A DNA stretch of 64,000 bases from the NCBI GenBank assembly GCA_016806645.1, contig JACSYO010000437.1, positions 1 through 64,000 of the forward strand, written 5' to 3'. Shown piece after piece: positions 46,510 through 58,418 of this stretch. This stretch comes from Ophiodon elongatus. Its lineage: Eukaryota; Chordata; Actinopteri; Perciformes; Hexagrammidae. Position numbers and translations under genes: made by a program. Within the stretch, counting starts at the first letter, position 1. Every line of letters starts with the position of its first letter. The notes under the pieces are model-generated. The model saw only the letters and a list, made by a program, of their open reading frames with translations. It ran no database searches and was not told the origin of the DNA.

Positions 46510-46799
46510 ACGAAGGTTTTACTGTATTAACATGAGTGTTTAAACTGTCAGTTTAATCAGAAGAAAAGTTATTCCCTGTCACCCATTATGAAACTCACAT
46601 GAAGATATAATCAATAATTATTGTTAACCTTTTTAGTTGCATTTACACTTGAATCACGTGGCTGATGATCTGATACGAAGTGATTTATGAGTGCAACAGG
46701 AACACAATTCATTCTGTTTTATTTAATCAATTAATGACCTATTATTACCAGGCCTTCATTCTGATCATTGGGCTTTTCTCCCCCCTCTCTCTCCTCCAG

Positions 46800-47122
46800 T
46801 GGGGGTGCTGCGGCCCACCCTGACCGTCCTCCCCCCCTCCAGAGAGGAGCTGCAGCAGGGCACAGCCACACTGGTGTGTCTGGCCAGCGGGGGCTTCCCC
46901 TCAGCCTGGAGTCTGGGCTGGAAGGTGGGGGGCAGCAGCAGCTCCTCGGGGGTGTCACACAGCCTGGAGGTCCTGGGGAGGGACGGCCGCTACAGCTGGA
47001 GCAGCACCCTGAGCCTCCCTGCAGACCAGTGGAGGAAGGCGGGCTCAGTGAGCTGTGAGGCCAGTCTGAATGGACAGAGCCCTGTCACTCAAACCCTGGA
47101 CCCTGACCGCTGCTCAGAGTAG
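46800..47122 (+). CDS. Ig light-chain constant exon C1-type, unit A
   Basis: Complete CL domain of the same isotype as the exon at 5,748-6,070, after a CTCTCTCCTCCAG acceptor. It reads LTVLPPSREELQQ and LGWKVGG where the left copy has LTALPP and LGWEVGG. Fold cysteines and the terminal RCSE cysteine are kept. A poly(A) signal AATAAA lies at 47,340-47,345. Confidence 0.95.
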
Positions 47123-47783
47123 AGCTTCAGCAGCACTTCCTGTGTGGAAATGATGCTGCTTCTTTGATGGAGATCTGGATGAAGCCACAGATCTCCTCTG
47201 TTTCACAGCTCTCTACTCAGTGTTTTAGTGTGTTGCCTTCTAATACTGATCCTCTGCATATTCTTCTTAATAATCATTGCTTTTCAAATTAAACTGAATT
47301 ATAGATTTGTTTTCACTCAAAGATGAACATTTAACTATAAATAAAACTGTAGATTATAATGATTCAGTGTCTTTGTATTTATTTTACTAAATATTCTCAG
47401 ATACCTGATAAGAGATTGTTGTATGATTTTTACAAGTAAGGAAATAGATATTTATTTCCTGTTCGGACTGTTGTTATAGTGTTATAAGCAGCCATCATTC
47501 GAGTTGCAGTCAAGTATTGTTTTATATATCAGAGGCTAGGACCAACAAGAATCTAACCTCCCCAGTTTATTCATAAAGAGACTGAATGAACTGCCAAGAA
47601 TATTAGCTTATAGTTTTAGTGTATATAGAAGAGCGTCCATGAGTTTGTTTAATTTTTATAAGATTGTGTTTCTGCTTGATGACTCTTGTGTTGTGTTCAC
47701 TGAACCAGTGATCCTCATCACAGTCTCTCCACCAACCCTCTGCACCTGCAGCAGGCCGTTTTCACTTCTATCAAACTGAAGGA

Positions 47784-47811
47784 GGTTTTTGTACGGCTCT
47801 AAATCACTGTG
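47784..47811 (-). other. 12-spacer recombination signal of V2a
   Basis: CACAGTG (47,811-47,805), 12-base spacer, ACAAAAACC (47,792-47,784) on the minus strand, facing the 3' side of the unit A constant exon. Confidence 0.95.
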
Positions 47812-48315
47812 TGAACGCACTACCATGGTAGCCCAGACAGTAATAATCTCCAGCATCTTCAGCCTGAACACCACTGACGGTTAAAGTGTAGTCAGAACCA
47901 GAGCTCCTGCCACTGAATCGAGACGGAGTTCCAGAGAAGAGAGTTGATGCTGTGTAAATGAGAAGTTTGGGAGCCTGTCCAGGTTTCTGAAGGTACCAAC
48001 TGAGATCAGCACCAATATCTGAACTCCCTGTGGCGCTGATGGTCACAGTCCCTCCAAGACTGACAGACTTGGATTTGTCAGTCTGAGTCAGAAATTTGTT
48101 TGCAGAAGTCTCTGAAATATTAAATTAAATACAAATTTGAGAATCGGTAGTTAAGATTAACATGAATACGACAGATTACATTCATATTTGAGGCAAAAGG
48201 CAAGGAAAGTTATATCTATACCAAATATAAACTTTTGACAATTTCACACTTTTCAAAATCTCTCACCCTGACTCAGAAAACCCAACACGACAAGCAGAGT
48301 TATTGGCAACTTCAT
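47812..48315 (-). CDS. Ig light-chain V segment V2a (no first Cys)
   Basis: Leader exon 48,315-48,267, V exon 48,111-47,812. Framework 1 again reads TVTISATGSS without the first cysteine; CDR2 begins IYTASTLFSG; CDR3 end CLGYHGSAF as in the left V2. Sits 3' of the constant exon, so joining to unit A J inverts J-C itself. Promoter octamer variant ATGCAAAA at 48,411-48,418. Confidence 0.9.
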
Positions 48316-50010
48316 CCTGATGCAGTTTTCAGTGTGAGTGCATGAAAAATGTTCAGACTTTCTGTGACACGAGAACTTAAAACTGTGAGGAGCAGTGATG
48401 CGTTGAAATAATGCAAAATACTTTTAAGAAGGCAAACACACAGCTGTTCCTTGTGAAACTGAAAGGGAGAGATGAGGTGGAGTAAGTGGAGGCTCCATCT
48501 GCATGTGGACTGATTAAGAACATGAAGAAACGTTTGACTCTCTGCTCCTCGTCTCCTGTTTCTGTCTTTGCAAACTGTCCCAAAGGCCTTTGTGCTCATT
48601 AAGAGATGCAGGCTCCCTTCTGCTGGATGTCCAGGTTCACATCAACTACAGATTGACATGAGAGTGATTTGGTATTCGGTCCTAAACCCTTCTCATAATC
48701 ATGGATGCCAATCTATTAATCGAGATGCTTCAGCTGTGACACTGACGGACTCAGGGGGTAATATCATGTTTGAAAATAAACGGAGCAAAAGTGTCCTCTG
48801 GATACCCCTACGGTAGATAAAATATGATAAAGTGCCCCTTAGGGTTCCCTTCCAGTGGAGAAAATGCAATAAAGTGCCATATCGCGAACAAATTAAGATT
48901 TATATTTTAATTTGAGCCAATCCAACTTTACTATGAAGGGTTTTAAATGGATTATCTTTATGGTTTAAGGTTTTTAAGGGCTAACTATCCCTTAAAGAGT
49001 GTTTAATTTTCAATCAAATTCTGGGCTTCACCCCAAAGTTGTGTTTATGGATTAATAAATAATATTACTTTGCTTTTTCTCAAAAAGATCTCTGAACATT
49101 TTTTATTTCATCAAATGTTCCCTAAACACTCTGAGAGCATTTGTCCAGTTCTGACTGATTTCCTCCTCTTAGAAAATGTATGAATAGTCTTTATGAAACA
49201 GACTGATTAGTTTCAGTTTGTTTTGCTCATTCAAGACAGGCTTTTCACAATAAGAGAAACCTTTATGAAACATTCCTCTGAGGGTTGATAGAAAGAAAAG
49301 ACAATACAGTCCAGGAGGGATTTAAACCAACAACCTTCAGACTGTAAAATTCCTTCTCAATCAGCTGAGCTCTCAGAAATGTATAATATGTACTTACTGC
49401 ACACAGAATAATTACAATCATATATAATGTCAGTGTGAATCCGTTTCTGTAAACTTTGTTTCTCTGCAAGTTGATGAAGATGAAGTTGCTACAGCTTCAG
49501 TCTGATCTTCTTCCTCTGTCTGGTTCTTTGGGTTGAGCGGTGCTGGAAATGGTTCAGAGGTTAAGGACACTGACTGGGGATGTCGGGACGTGGAAACGTG
49601 GGATTGAACTTCGACTCAGGCAATCTGAGGTAAGTCACTCAGGATGTGTGTATGCGTCATCATCTGCATGCTTTCACTGTAAATTGGCACATTTTAAGGG
49701 ATGACAATCCTTAAAGGTAAAAACTTCCTAAAACGTACAAAATAATATTCCAGGTCAGGCTATAGTTTGGGACAGAGACACAAGAACAGCCAGTAGTTTG
49801 TCTCAACACGAAGGCTTCAGAGTCAAAAGAAAAATAGTTTTTGGTCCAGAAAATAGAAGAAAGGTGTGATTGTCTTCGGGGTAGCTGTCTGACAGAACCA
49901 AGGTCAGGGTGATAATGCAGCAACACAAACTGAGGAACAAGAAGTCCCTGCTGCAATCGGAAAATTGTGAAAATAATACTTTGAGGTGAGAAGCAGAGAT
50001 CACTATAATA
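48316..50010 (-). other. Ig flank between V2a and V3b, no gene
   Basis: Minus-strand counterpart of 1-1,253 plus 3,425-4,554, contiguous here: neither the V1-bearing insert nor the LINE of the left cluster is present. It includes the tRNA-like stretches at about 49,315-49,377 and 49,550-49,625. No gene. Confidence 0.75.
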
Positions 50011-50135
50011 TTTGTGCTTGGTGAGGTTACTGTCAGCTCTGTGCTCACTGGTCTGTGTCAGAGTCTCTTCCTCTTCAGCAGCTGCAGTCGGTTCCTGCTG
50101 TTACAGCTCAGAGTCTCTGCAGTCTGACTGAGGGA

Positions 50136-50163
50136 GGTTTTTGTACGACGACAAATCACTGTG
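50136..50163 (-). other. 12-spacer recombination signal of V3b
   Basis: CACAGTG (50,163-50,157), 12-base spacer, ACAAAAACC (50,144-50,136) on the minus strand. Confidence 0.95.
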
Positions 50164-50622
50164 TGAACACTCCACCACTGTGATAACTCTGACAGTAATA
50201 AACTGCTGCGTCTTCAGCCTGAGCTCCACTGATGGTCAAAGTGAAGTCAGAGCTGCTTCCACTGCCACTAAACCGAGCTGGTGTTCCTGATTGACGTGTG
50301 CTCCCATATTTTATGAGGAGCTTTGGTGCCTGTCCAGATTTCTGTTGATACCAGCACATACCTTGACCTGCACCAAATGTGTAAACAGGTTGACTAATCT
50401 TACAGGTGAGAGTGACAGTGGATCCTGGAGTAGATGTCACTACTGGAGGCTGAGTCACAGTCACCTGACCGCTGCATCCTGCAGACAAAAACAAATCATT
50501 CATTTATCATCAGAAATAAATGAGAGAAAAGGCAGCACATGATGTTTGAAGTGTTGCTGAGTGAATGAACCTGTAAAACAGCAGCAGGCCAGCGTCCAGA
50601 TGAGGATGGTGATCAGAGTCAT
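50164..50622 (-). CDS. Ig light-chain V segment V3b
   Basis: Leader exon 50,622-50,571, V exon 50,478-50,164. Encodes the same V domain as the left gene at 10,731-11,189: CDR1 VYTFGAGQGMC, CDR3 end CQSYHSGGVF. Intact; head to head with the unit B J segment. Confidence 0.94.
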
Positions 50623-51299
50623 GGTGGTTGTGGTTCCTGCTGTGTTGACTGACAGATCTGAGTCCTGCAGTGTTGAACTCACAGGACTATAAACCTTCTC
50701 AGTTCTCTGGAGGATCAGCTGACGATGCAACGCCTCCTCTCTATGGAAATGATTTCTCTGCTCTCAGCAGACTGAAGGCAACGTGGGACACAACACCAGG
50801 AGGAATACTGCTTGGTTTAACTCAATCTATGATCTTAATGGAATAGAAGAACATATTTATTTTAGAAGAGCAGATGAGGATTTAAGGATAAGTTTGTGTT
50901 CACTGTGGTTGGTATCATGTGTGTGTTTGTCTGCCTTTAATTCACTGACAGGGTTTACTGTGGATGAATAACATATTTAAATTCTGCTTAATATGAGTTT
51001 GTTAATTAACATTAAAAAAGAGTCACGTACATTTAACCATGTATCAACTGATGTAAAACTGTAAAAGGATTCTTTTTTCTGTGAAAGAAAGATTTACTTT
51101 GTTACAATGAGAGTGTAAGATTATCTCTGTCAGGTTTAGAAAAGTAGAGAAAAATACATTTATTATTATTCATTTATATGATCATTTCAATCCATATCAT
51201 TCGAGAAACTTTCTAGATTCAAGAAAGTATATATTGTTATGTATTGTTATAAGAAACAGAGAGTTTTTCAGTGGATAGATGATTGTTCACAGAGCAGGA

Positions 51300-51338
51300 G
51301 GTTTTTGTACGGCCACTTAATGAGTTTGTATCACTGTG
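51300..51338 (+). other. 23-spacer recombination signal of right J, unit B
   Basis: GGTTTTTGT (51,300-51,308), 23-base spacer, CACTGTG (51,332-51,338). Confidence 0.95.
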
Positions 51339-51376
51339 GTGGACTTTTGGTGGAGGAACCAAACTCATCATTGACT
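51339..51376 (+). CDS. Ig light-chain J segment, unit B
   Basis: 38 bases encoding W-TFGGGTKLIID, then a GTAAGT donor. Confidence 0.95.
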
Positions 51377-51846
51377 GTAAGTACCAGAGATTTTTATTTA
51401 ATAACAACATATAGAAATATAACTTAAATCAAATATTGTATAAGACTCAGATCAAAATCAGTGTTTTTTGTTTTTAAATACTTTTTTATTTTATCAAGCT
51501 GATCTCGCAAACTGAGGAGAAACTTGACAAAAATCTAATAGAGTTTCAGTCTTGCATATTATTACATTTTAAGAGAGTTTAAATGATTCATCTATTTTCT
51601 ATGTTATGTTCAATTTTTCATAAAAACGTTTCCCTGCGTGCTTAATTTTTTTATAAGTAACATTTGTTCAAGTAAGACTTTTAATTCTCAAAACATGTAA
51701 ATTTTTTAATCAATTAGTTTGAAAATATTAAAGAATTTGTTGATTTAATATGTGATGTAGATTCCTGTTCAACACAGATATGATTATATCAGTAAATGCA
51801 GCTTATCTTTCTGTTCACGGTTCATTCATTTTACATGTAGTGAAAA

Positions 51847-51866
51847 GGAAGTGAAAGAAACAGATG
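51847..51866 (+). promoter_or_regulatory. Candidate J-C intronic enhancer core, unit B
   Basis: GGAAGTGAAA (51,847-51,856) and CAGATG (51,861-51,866) in the unit B J-C intron. Confidence 0.6.
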
Positions 51867-52160
51867 ACGAAGGTTTTACTGTATTAACATGAGTGTTTAA
51901 ACTGTCAGTTTAATCAGAAGAAAAGTTATTCCCTGTCACCCATTATGAAACTCACATGAAGATATAATCAATAATTATTGTTAATGAACCTTTTTAGTTG
52001 CATTTACACTTGAATCACGTGGCTGATGATCTGATACGAAGTGATTTATGAGTGCAACAGGAACACAATTCATTCTGTTTTATTTAATCAATTAATGACC
52101 TATTATTACCAGGACTTCATTCTGAACATTGGGCTTTTCTCCCCCCTCTCTCTCCTCCAG

Positions 52161-52483
52161 TGGGGGTGCTGCGGCCCACCCTGACCGCCCTCCCCCCCTC
52201 CAGAGAGGAGCTGCAGCAGGGCACAGCCACACTGGTGTGTCTGGCCAGCGGGGGCTTCCCCTCAGCCTGGAGTCTGGGCTGGAAGGTGGGGGGCAGCAGC
52301 AGCTCCTCGGGGGTGTCACACAGCCTGGAGGTCCTGGGGAGGGACGGCCGCTACAGCTGGAGCAGCACCCTGAGCCTCCCTGCAGACCAGTGGAGGAAGG
52401 CGGGCTCAGTGAGCTGTGAGGCCAGTCTGAATGGACAGAGCCCTGTCACTCAAACCCTGGACCCTGACCGCTGCTCAGAGTAG
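52161..52483 (+). CDS. Ig light-chain constant exon C1-type, unit B
   Basis: Complete CL domain, LTALPPSREELQQ with LGWKVGG, thus intermediate between the left copy and units A and C. The stop follows RCSE; AATAAA lies at 52,701-52,706. Confidence 0.95.
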
Positions 52484-53166
52484 AGCTTCAGCAGCACTTC
52501 CTGTGTGGAAATGATGCTGCTTCTTTGATGGAGATCTGGATGAAGCCACAGATCTCCTCTGTTTCACAGCTCTCTACTCAGTGTTTTAGTGTGTTGCCTT
52601 CTAATACTGATCCTCTGCATATTCTTCTTAATAATCATTGCTTTTCAAATTAAATTGAATTATAGATTTGTTTTCACTCAAAGATGAACATTTAACTATG
52701 AATAAAACTGTAGATTATAATGATTCAGTGTCTTTGTATTTATTTTATAACATATTCTCACTTTGAAAAATACCTTAATGATCATTTCAGTAACCTGATT
52801 TACCTGATAGGAGAGAATAATGAAATATATATTTCGTTTTTGTTTAGACTTTTGTTATACAGTATTTGGTGCAGCTATCATTACAGCAGAGTTTTTAAAA
52901 TATATTTATATATTTTTATATGGTCCAACAAGAATCTAACCTCCCCAGGATATTCATAAAGAGACTGAAACTGACAAGAATATCAGTCTAAAACTGTATA
53001 TACATATATATATATATATACGTTGTTTGCAGTTTTATAAGATTCATTGTGTTTCTGCTTGATGACTCTTGTGTTGTGTTCACTGAACCAGTGATCCTCA
53101 TCACAGTCTCTCCACCAACCCTTTGCACCTGCAGCAGGCCGTTTTCACTTCTATCAAACTGAAGGA

Positions 53167-53194
53167 GGTTTTTGTACGGCTCTAAATCACTGTG
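53167..53194 (-). other. 12-spacer recombination signal of V2b
   Basis: CACAGTG (53,194-53,188), 12-base spacer, ACAAAAACC (53,175-53,167) on the minus strand. A short (TA)n lies at about 53,002-53,020. Confidence 0.95.
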
Positions 53195-53736
53195 TGAACA
53201 CTCCACCACTATGTAAGCCCAAACAGTAATAATCTCCAGCATCTTCAGCCTGAACACCACTGACGGTTAAAGTGTAGTCAGAACCAGAGCTCCTGCCACT
53301 GAATCGAGACGGAGTTCCAGAGAAGAGAGTTGATGCTGTGTAAATGAGAAGTTTGGGAGCCTGTCCAGGTTTCTGAAGGTACCAACTGAGATCAGCACCA
53401 ATATCTGAACTCCCTGTGGCGCTGATGGTCACAGTCCCTCCAAGACTGACAGACTTGGATTTGTCAGTCTGAGTCAGAAATTTGTTTGCAGAAGTCTCTG
53501 AAATGAGAAATAAAATGTGACCGTGAGAATGAATGCTCAACAACATTGAGCATTAGTTTAAATCATAATAGTAAGAAGAAAATAAAGACAGAAAGAAAAC
53601 CGGACCCAAACATTAAAAGAACAGACAGAAACTACACCACACATAAAATACTCCGATAATGTCAGATACGTTCTCAAAATCTCTCACCCTGACTCAGAAA
53701 ACACAACATGACAAGCAGAGTTATTGGCAACTTCAT
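53195..53736 (-). CDS. Ig light-chain V segment V2b (no first Cys)
   Basis: Leader exon 53,736-53,688, V exon 53,497-53,195. Same TVTISATGSS framework lacking the first cysteine. The CDR3 end CLGLHSGGVF shares its last residues with V3b, not with V2a. The leader intron is longer and unrelated in sequence to those of the other V2 genes. Confidence 0.9.
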
Positions 53737-54469
53737 CCTGATGCAGTTTTCAGTGTGAGTGCATGAAGACAGTTCAGAATGTCTGTGACACGAGAACTTA
53801 AAACTGTGAGGAGCAGTGATGCATTAAATTCATGCAAAATACGTCTAAGAAGGCAAACACACAGCTGTCCTTGTGGAACTGAAAAAGCAGAGGTGAAGTG
53901 TAGTGACAGTTCATCATGTCTTCAGTCGTTCAACTAAACCTTTAGAGAAACAACATGCTGTTTCACAGCAGAGAGGACATCTTTCCTCAAAGACAAAGCT
54001 AACGTGTCTGTTGAGGTTCACTCTCTGAGGTTTGAAGTTAGTTTAATGAAAGACAACATTGCACACATCAGAAATACATCTGCCATTCGTTCTGCATTTC
54101 ATTTTGTAACTTCTTTGCTTATAAATGTGCAACACAGTAGCTTATCTCACAAAGTGTACTTTAGCTTTTGTGTTAAAAGAGGAATGAATGTCTTCTGCAT
54201 TCATTTATAATTCAAGCTACTTTTTTATTTTGCTTAGTGACTGTGTGTGAACATCTGGAGCTGTAAAGGGGAACAAAACCTGAATGTCAGGGACATGGAA
54301 ATCAGAGTTTCACTTCCCCTCTGACTGGGGGTGAATTTCAGAAAGTGTGTGTATGGTTGTGCTTTGGGTGACTCTGCTAATGTTCAGGTGAGCAGTGGTG
54401 CATGTCAGAATCTGCTGCAACAGGTCACAGCTGCACCACTGCAATCTGTACGCGGTCTCGTTTGAGGGA
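53737..54469. other. Unique spacer between V2b and V1b
   Basis: Apart from the V2b promoter (octamer variant ATGCAAAA at 53,832-53,839), this stretch has no partner elsewhere in the window that I could find, unlike almost all other Ig-cluster DNA. No gene seen. Confidence 0.5.
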
Positions 54470-54497
54470 GGTTTTTGTACGACTCTGTATCACAGTG
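54470..54497 (-). other. 12-spacer recombination signal of V1b (variant heptamer)
   Basis: On the minus strand the heptamer is CACTGTG instead of CACAGTG (54,497-54,491), with a 12-base spacer of different sequence and a perfect ACAAAAACC (54,478-54,470). Probably usable, as the first three heptamer bases are intact. Confidence 0.85.
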
Positions 54498-54989
54498 TGC
54501 GCTGTCTCACATATGCTCCCATACAGTAGTAGTCTCCTGCATCCTCTGCCTGGACTCCACTGATCGTCAGAGTGAATTCAGGCTCAGATCCACTGCTGCT
54601 GAAACGACTGGGAGTACCAGATTCACGGCTACTTATTTTGTAAAACAGCAGTTTGGGAGGCTGTCCAGGTTTCTGCAGGTACCAACTGAGATCATCATCA
54701 ACACCTGTACTGGCTGTACAGCTCAGAGAAACCCTCTCTCCCACACCAGCAGACTTTGATACAGGAGACTGAGTCACAGATGGATTGCCCGTCGATCCTA
54801 CAAGAGAATAAAACATTTCCACTGTTTGTAATATATTATTTAAAGAACAGTTCAAATGTAAAACCCTAACTTACTCTGTCCATGTAAAAGTTGGTTAGTG
54901 CAGTAGCTATAGAGTAAAATAAATCAAATCAATGCCTCACCCTGAATGTAGACTGTCAGTATCAGCAGGGAAACCAGCAACATCTTCAT
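54498..54989 (-). CDS. Ig light-chain V segment V1b
   Basis: Leader exon 54,989-54,941, V exon 54,797-54,498. V1 family with both cysteines, but the CDR3 end is CMGAYVRQR and the 3' flank is unlike the other V1 genes. Homology to V1a is lost right after the YYCMG codons. Confidence 0.9.
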
Positions 54990-56383
54990 TATGGATGTGT
55001 TTGTGTGAGTGTGATAGAATAAAATAATGTGACGAGGCACAAGACTTGGCGCCTTAAAAACGGCTGATGTGCAGGGAAGCACAACAGATATGTAAATAAT
55101 AATGTCTGTGGGTGAACACACATGTGCCCGAGTGTCGTCTTCTGCTACATAAAGATGAATACCGCCCTCTTTTGTCAGAATAGGAGAATGTAAACTAAAG
55201 GGAGTCATTCATATCACGGATGGAGCTTATGAGCCCCTGAACACAGACGTGTAAAAGACCCCATCTCTCTTTTTAGGGGCAAAATTCTTTGACTCTTTGT
55301 AGTGGTTTTGTATGACTTTGTGGTTTTTCTTTTCTCTCAGAAGTCGTTTTGTGTCTTTTCGTAACATTTTGCGTCTGTCTGTCATTTAACAAACATGTGG
55401 TTGTTGTTTTGTGTCACTTTCTACTTGTTTGAGTCTCTTCTGTGTCTCTTTTTCATGGATTTTTCATCTCATTAAATATGTTTGATTGACTCTCCAACCA
55501 GAAATGTAAAGGTCACTTCAAACAGAAGATCAGATCCCTGAGCCTGGTAGGCCCGTTCAGTGATCCAGACACAAGCCTTAGGTCCACCTTTAATAATAAT
55601 TTACATACTGTATGGATGATATTCAACGCCAGAAGTTGTTGGTTTCATGATTAACAACAACACAATCATTTTAAACTCTTCCATCACTCATATTAAACGT
55701 ATAACTGGAATGTGATTTCTGGTCAAAAGCCACATAACGGTGTTTTCCAGCCTGTTAATAGTATTTGCAAGTACTCTGTATGCGTGTCAACCTGTTGAGT
55801 ACCATACGAGTGGGTTTCACATCATCATGCATCTGTTTAAGGCAGTAAATGTTATTAAATGCTTTCCAGAGATTGGAAAGAGAACTGGAAAATGAGGTAA
55901 CCCCCCCCCCCCCCCCCATCTCATTTAGTACTCATAGCAGGTTAAAACATAATTTCCAAACACTGCTTGACTCGGGTCTGGCTTGATTGTCTCAGGCTGA
56001 TCAATACATTTTATGGTTTGTGGTCCATAATTCATTGAGTAAATATTAATTTCATTATTTGTTTTTTTGGAATGAACTCAAAATACATATTAATACAAGA
56101 AGGGAAATAATTCATGTTCTTTATCAAGATGAAAAAAGCATGGGAATAATGGATTTTTTTAATATGTGATAGAGCAACAGTATATATAAGCAGAATATGA
56201 AGTGGTGTTATTAGATTTAAGAGAATATTTTAATTGATGTATTAGTGTGAACATGTAGTGTGTGCTTGGTGAGGTTACTGTCAGCTCTGTGCTCACTGGT
56301 CTGTGTCAGAGTCTCTTCCTCTTCAGCAGCTGCAGTCGGTTCCTGCTGTTACAGCTCAGAGTCTCTGCAGTCTGACTGAGGGA
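54990..56383 (-). other. V1 upstream block (copy b), no gene
   Basis: Copy of 43,371-44,764, with octamer variant at 55,090-55,097 and a C tract of 17 at about 55,902-55,918. No gene. Confidence 0.75.
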
Positions 56384-56411
56384 GGTTTTTGTACGACGAC
56401 AAATCACTGTG
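56384..56411 (-). other. 12-spacer recombination signal of V3c
   Basis: CACAGTG (56,411-56,405), 12-base spacer, ACAAAAACC (56,392-56,384) on the minus strand. Confidence 0.95.
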
Positions 56412-56882
56412 TGAACACTGCAGCACTGTTTATTTCATGATAACTCTGACAGTAATAAACTGCTGCGTCTTCAGCCTGAGCTCCACTGATGGTCAAAGTG
56501 AAGTCAGAGCTGCTTCCACTGCCACTAAACCGAGCTGGTGTTCCTGATTCACGTGTGCTCCCATATCTGATGAGGAGCTTTGGTGCCTGTCCAGATTCAT
56601 GTTGATACCAGAACATAGCCTCATCTCCATCACTATATGTGTAAACAGGTTTACTAATCTTACAGGTGAGAGTGACAGTGGATCCTGGAGTAGATGTCAC
56701 TACTGGAGGCTGAGTCACAGTCACCTGACCGCTGCATCCTGCAGACAAAAACAAATCATTCATTTATCATCAGAAATAAATGAGAGAAAAGGCAGCACAT
56801 GATGTTTGAAGTGTTGCTGAGTGAATGAACCTGTAAAACAGCAGCAGGCCAGCGTCCAGATGAGGATGGTGATCAGAGTCAT
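56412..56882 (-). CDS. Ig light-chain V segment V3c
   Basis: Leader exon 56,882-56,831, V exon 56,738-56,412. CDR1 VYTYSDGDEAMF combines the start of one V3 type with the end of another; framework 2 WYQHESGQAPKLLIR; CDR3 end CQSYHEINSAAVF. Intact. Confidence 0.94.
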
Positions 56883-57559
56883 GGTGGTTGTGGTTCCTGC
56901 TGTGTTGACTGACAGATCTGAGTCCTGCAGTGTTGAACTCACAGGACTATAAACCTTCTCAGTTCTCTGGAGGATCAGCTGACGATGCAACGCCTCCTCT
57001 CTATGGAAATGATTTCTCTGCTCTCAGCAGACTGAAGGCAACGTGGGACACAACACCAGGAGGAATACTGCTTGGTTTAACTCAATCTATGATCTTAATG
57101 GAATAGAAGAACATATTTATATTAGAAGAGCAGATGAGGATTGAAGGATAAGTTTGTGTTCACTGTGGTTGGTATCATGTGTGTGTTTGTCTGCCTTTAA
57201 TTCACTGACAGGGTTTACTGTGGATGAATAACATATTTAAATTCTGCTTAATATGATTTTGTTAATTAACATTAAAAAAGAGTCACGTACATTTAACCAT
57301 GTATCAACTGATGTAAAACTGTAAAAGGATTCTTTTTTTGGTGAAAGAAAGATTTACTTTGTTACAATGAGAGTGTAAGATTATCTCTGTCAGGTTTAGA
57401 AAAGTAGAGAAAAATACATTTATTATTATTCATTTATATGATCATTTCAATCCATATCATTCGAGAAACTTTCTAGATTCAAGAAAGTATATATTATTAT
57501 GTATTGTTATAAGAAACAGAGAGTTTTTCAGTGGATAGATGATTGTTCACAGAGCAGGA

Positions 57560-57598
57560 GGTTTTTGTACGGCCACTTAATGAGTTTGTATCACTGTG
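57560..57598 (+). other. 23-spacer recombination signal of right J, unit C
   Basis: GGTTTTTGT (57,560-57,568), 23-base spacer, CACTGTG (57,592-57,598). Confidence 0.95.
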
Positions 57599-57636
57599 GT
57601 GGACTTTTGGTGGAGGAACCAAACTCATCATTGACT
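57599..57636 (+). CDS. Ig light-chain J segment, unit C
   Basis: 38 bases encoding W-TFGGGTKLIID, identical in peptide to unit B, then a GTAAGT donor. Confidence 0.95.
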
Positions 57637-58108
57637 GTAAGTACCAGAGATTTTTATTAAATAACAACATATAGAAAATATAACTTAAATCAAATATTGT
57701 ACAAGACTCAGATCAAAATTTGTGTTTTTTGTTTAGAATTCTTTTTTATTTTATCAAGCTGATCTCACAAACTGAGAAGAAACTTGACAGAAATCTGAAA
57801 GAGTTTCAGTCTTGCATATTATTACATTTTAAGAGAGGTTAAATGATTCATCTATTTTCTATGTTATGTTCAATTTTTCATAAAAAACGTTTCCCTGCGT
57901 GCTCAATTTTTTTGATAAGTTACATTTGTTCAAGTAAGACTTTAAATTCTCGAAACATGTACATTTTTTAATCAATTAGTTTGAAAATATTAAATAATTT
58001 GTTGATTTAATATTCGATGTAGATTCCTGTTCAACACAGATATGATTTTATCAGTAAATGCAGCTTATCTTTGTGTTCACGGTTCATTCATTTGACATGT
58101 AGTGAAAA

Positions 58109-58128
58109 GGAAGTGAAAGAAACAGATG
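58109..58128 (+). promoter_or_regulatory. Candidate J-C intronic enhancer core, unit C
   Basis: GGAAGTGAAA (58,109-58,118) and CAGATG (58,123-58,128) in the unit C J-C intron. Confidence 0.6.
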
Positions 58129-58418
58129 ACGAAGGTTTTACTGTATTAACATGAGTGTTTAAACTGTCAGTTTAATCAGAAGAAAAGTTATTCCCTGTCA
58201 CCCATTATGAAACTCACATGAAGATATAATCAATAATTATTGTTAACCTTTTTAGTTGCATTTACACTTGAATCACGTGGCTGATGATCTGATACGAAGT
58301 GATTTATGAGTGCAACAGGAACACAATTCATTCTGTTTTATTTAATCAATTAATGACCTATTATTACCAGGCCTTCATTCTGATCATTGGGCTTTTCTCC
58401 CCCCTCTCTCTCCTCCAG

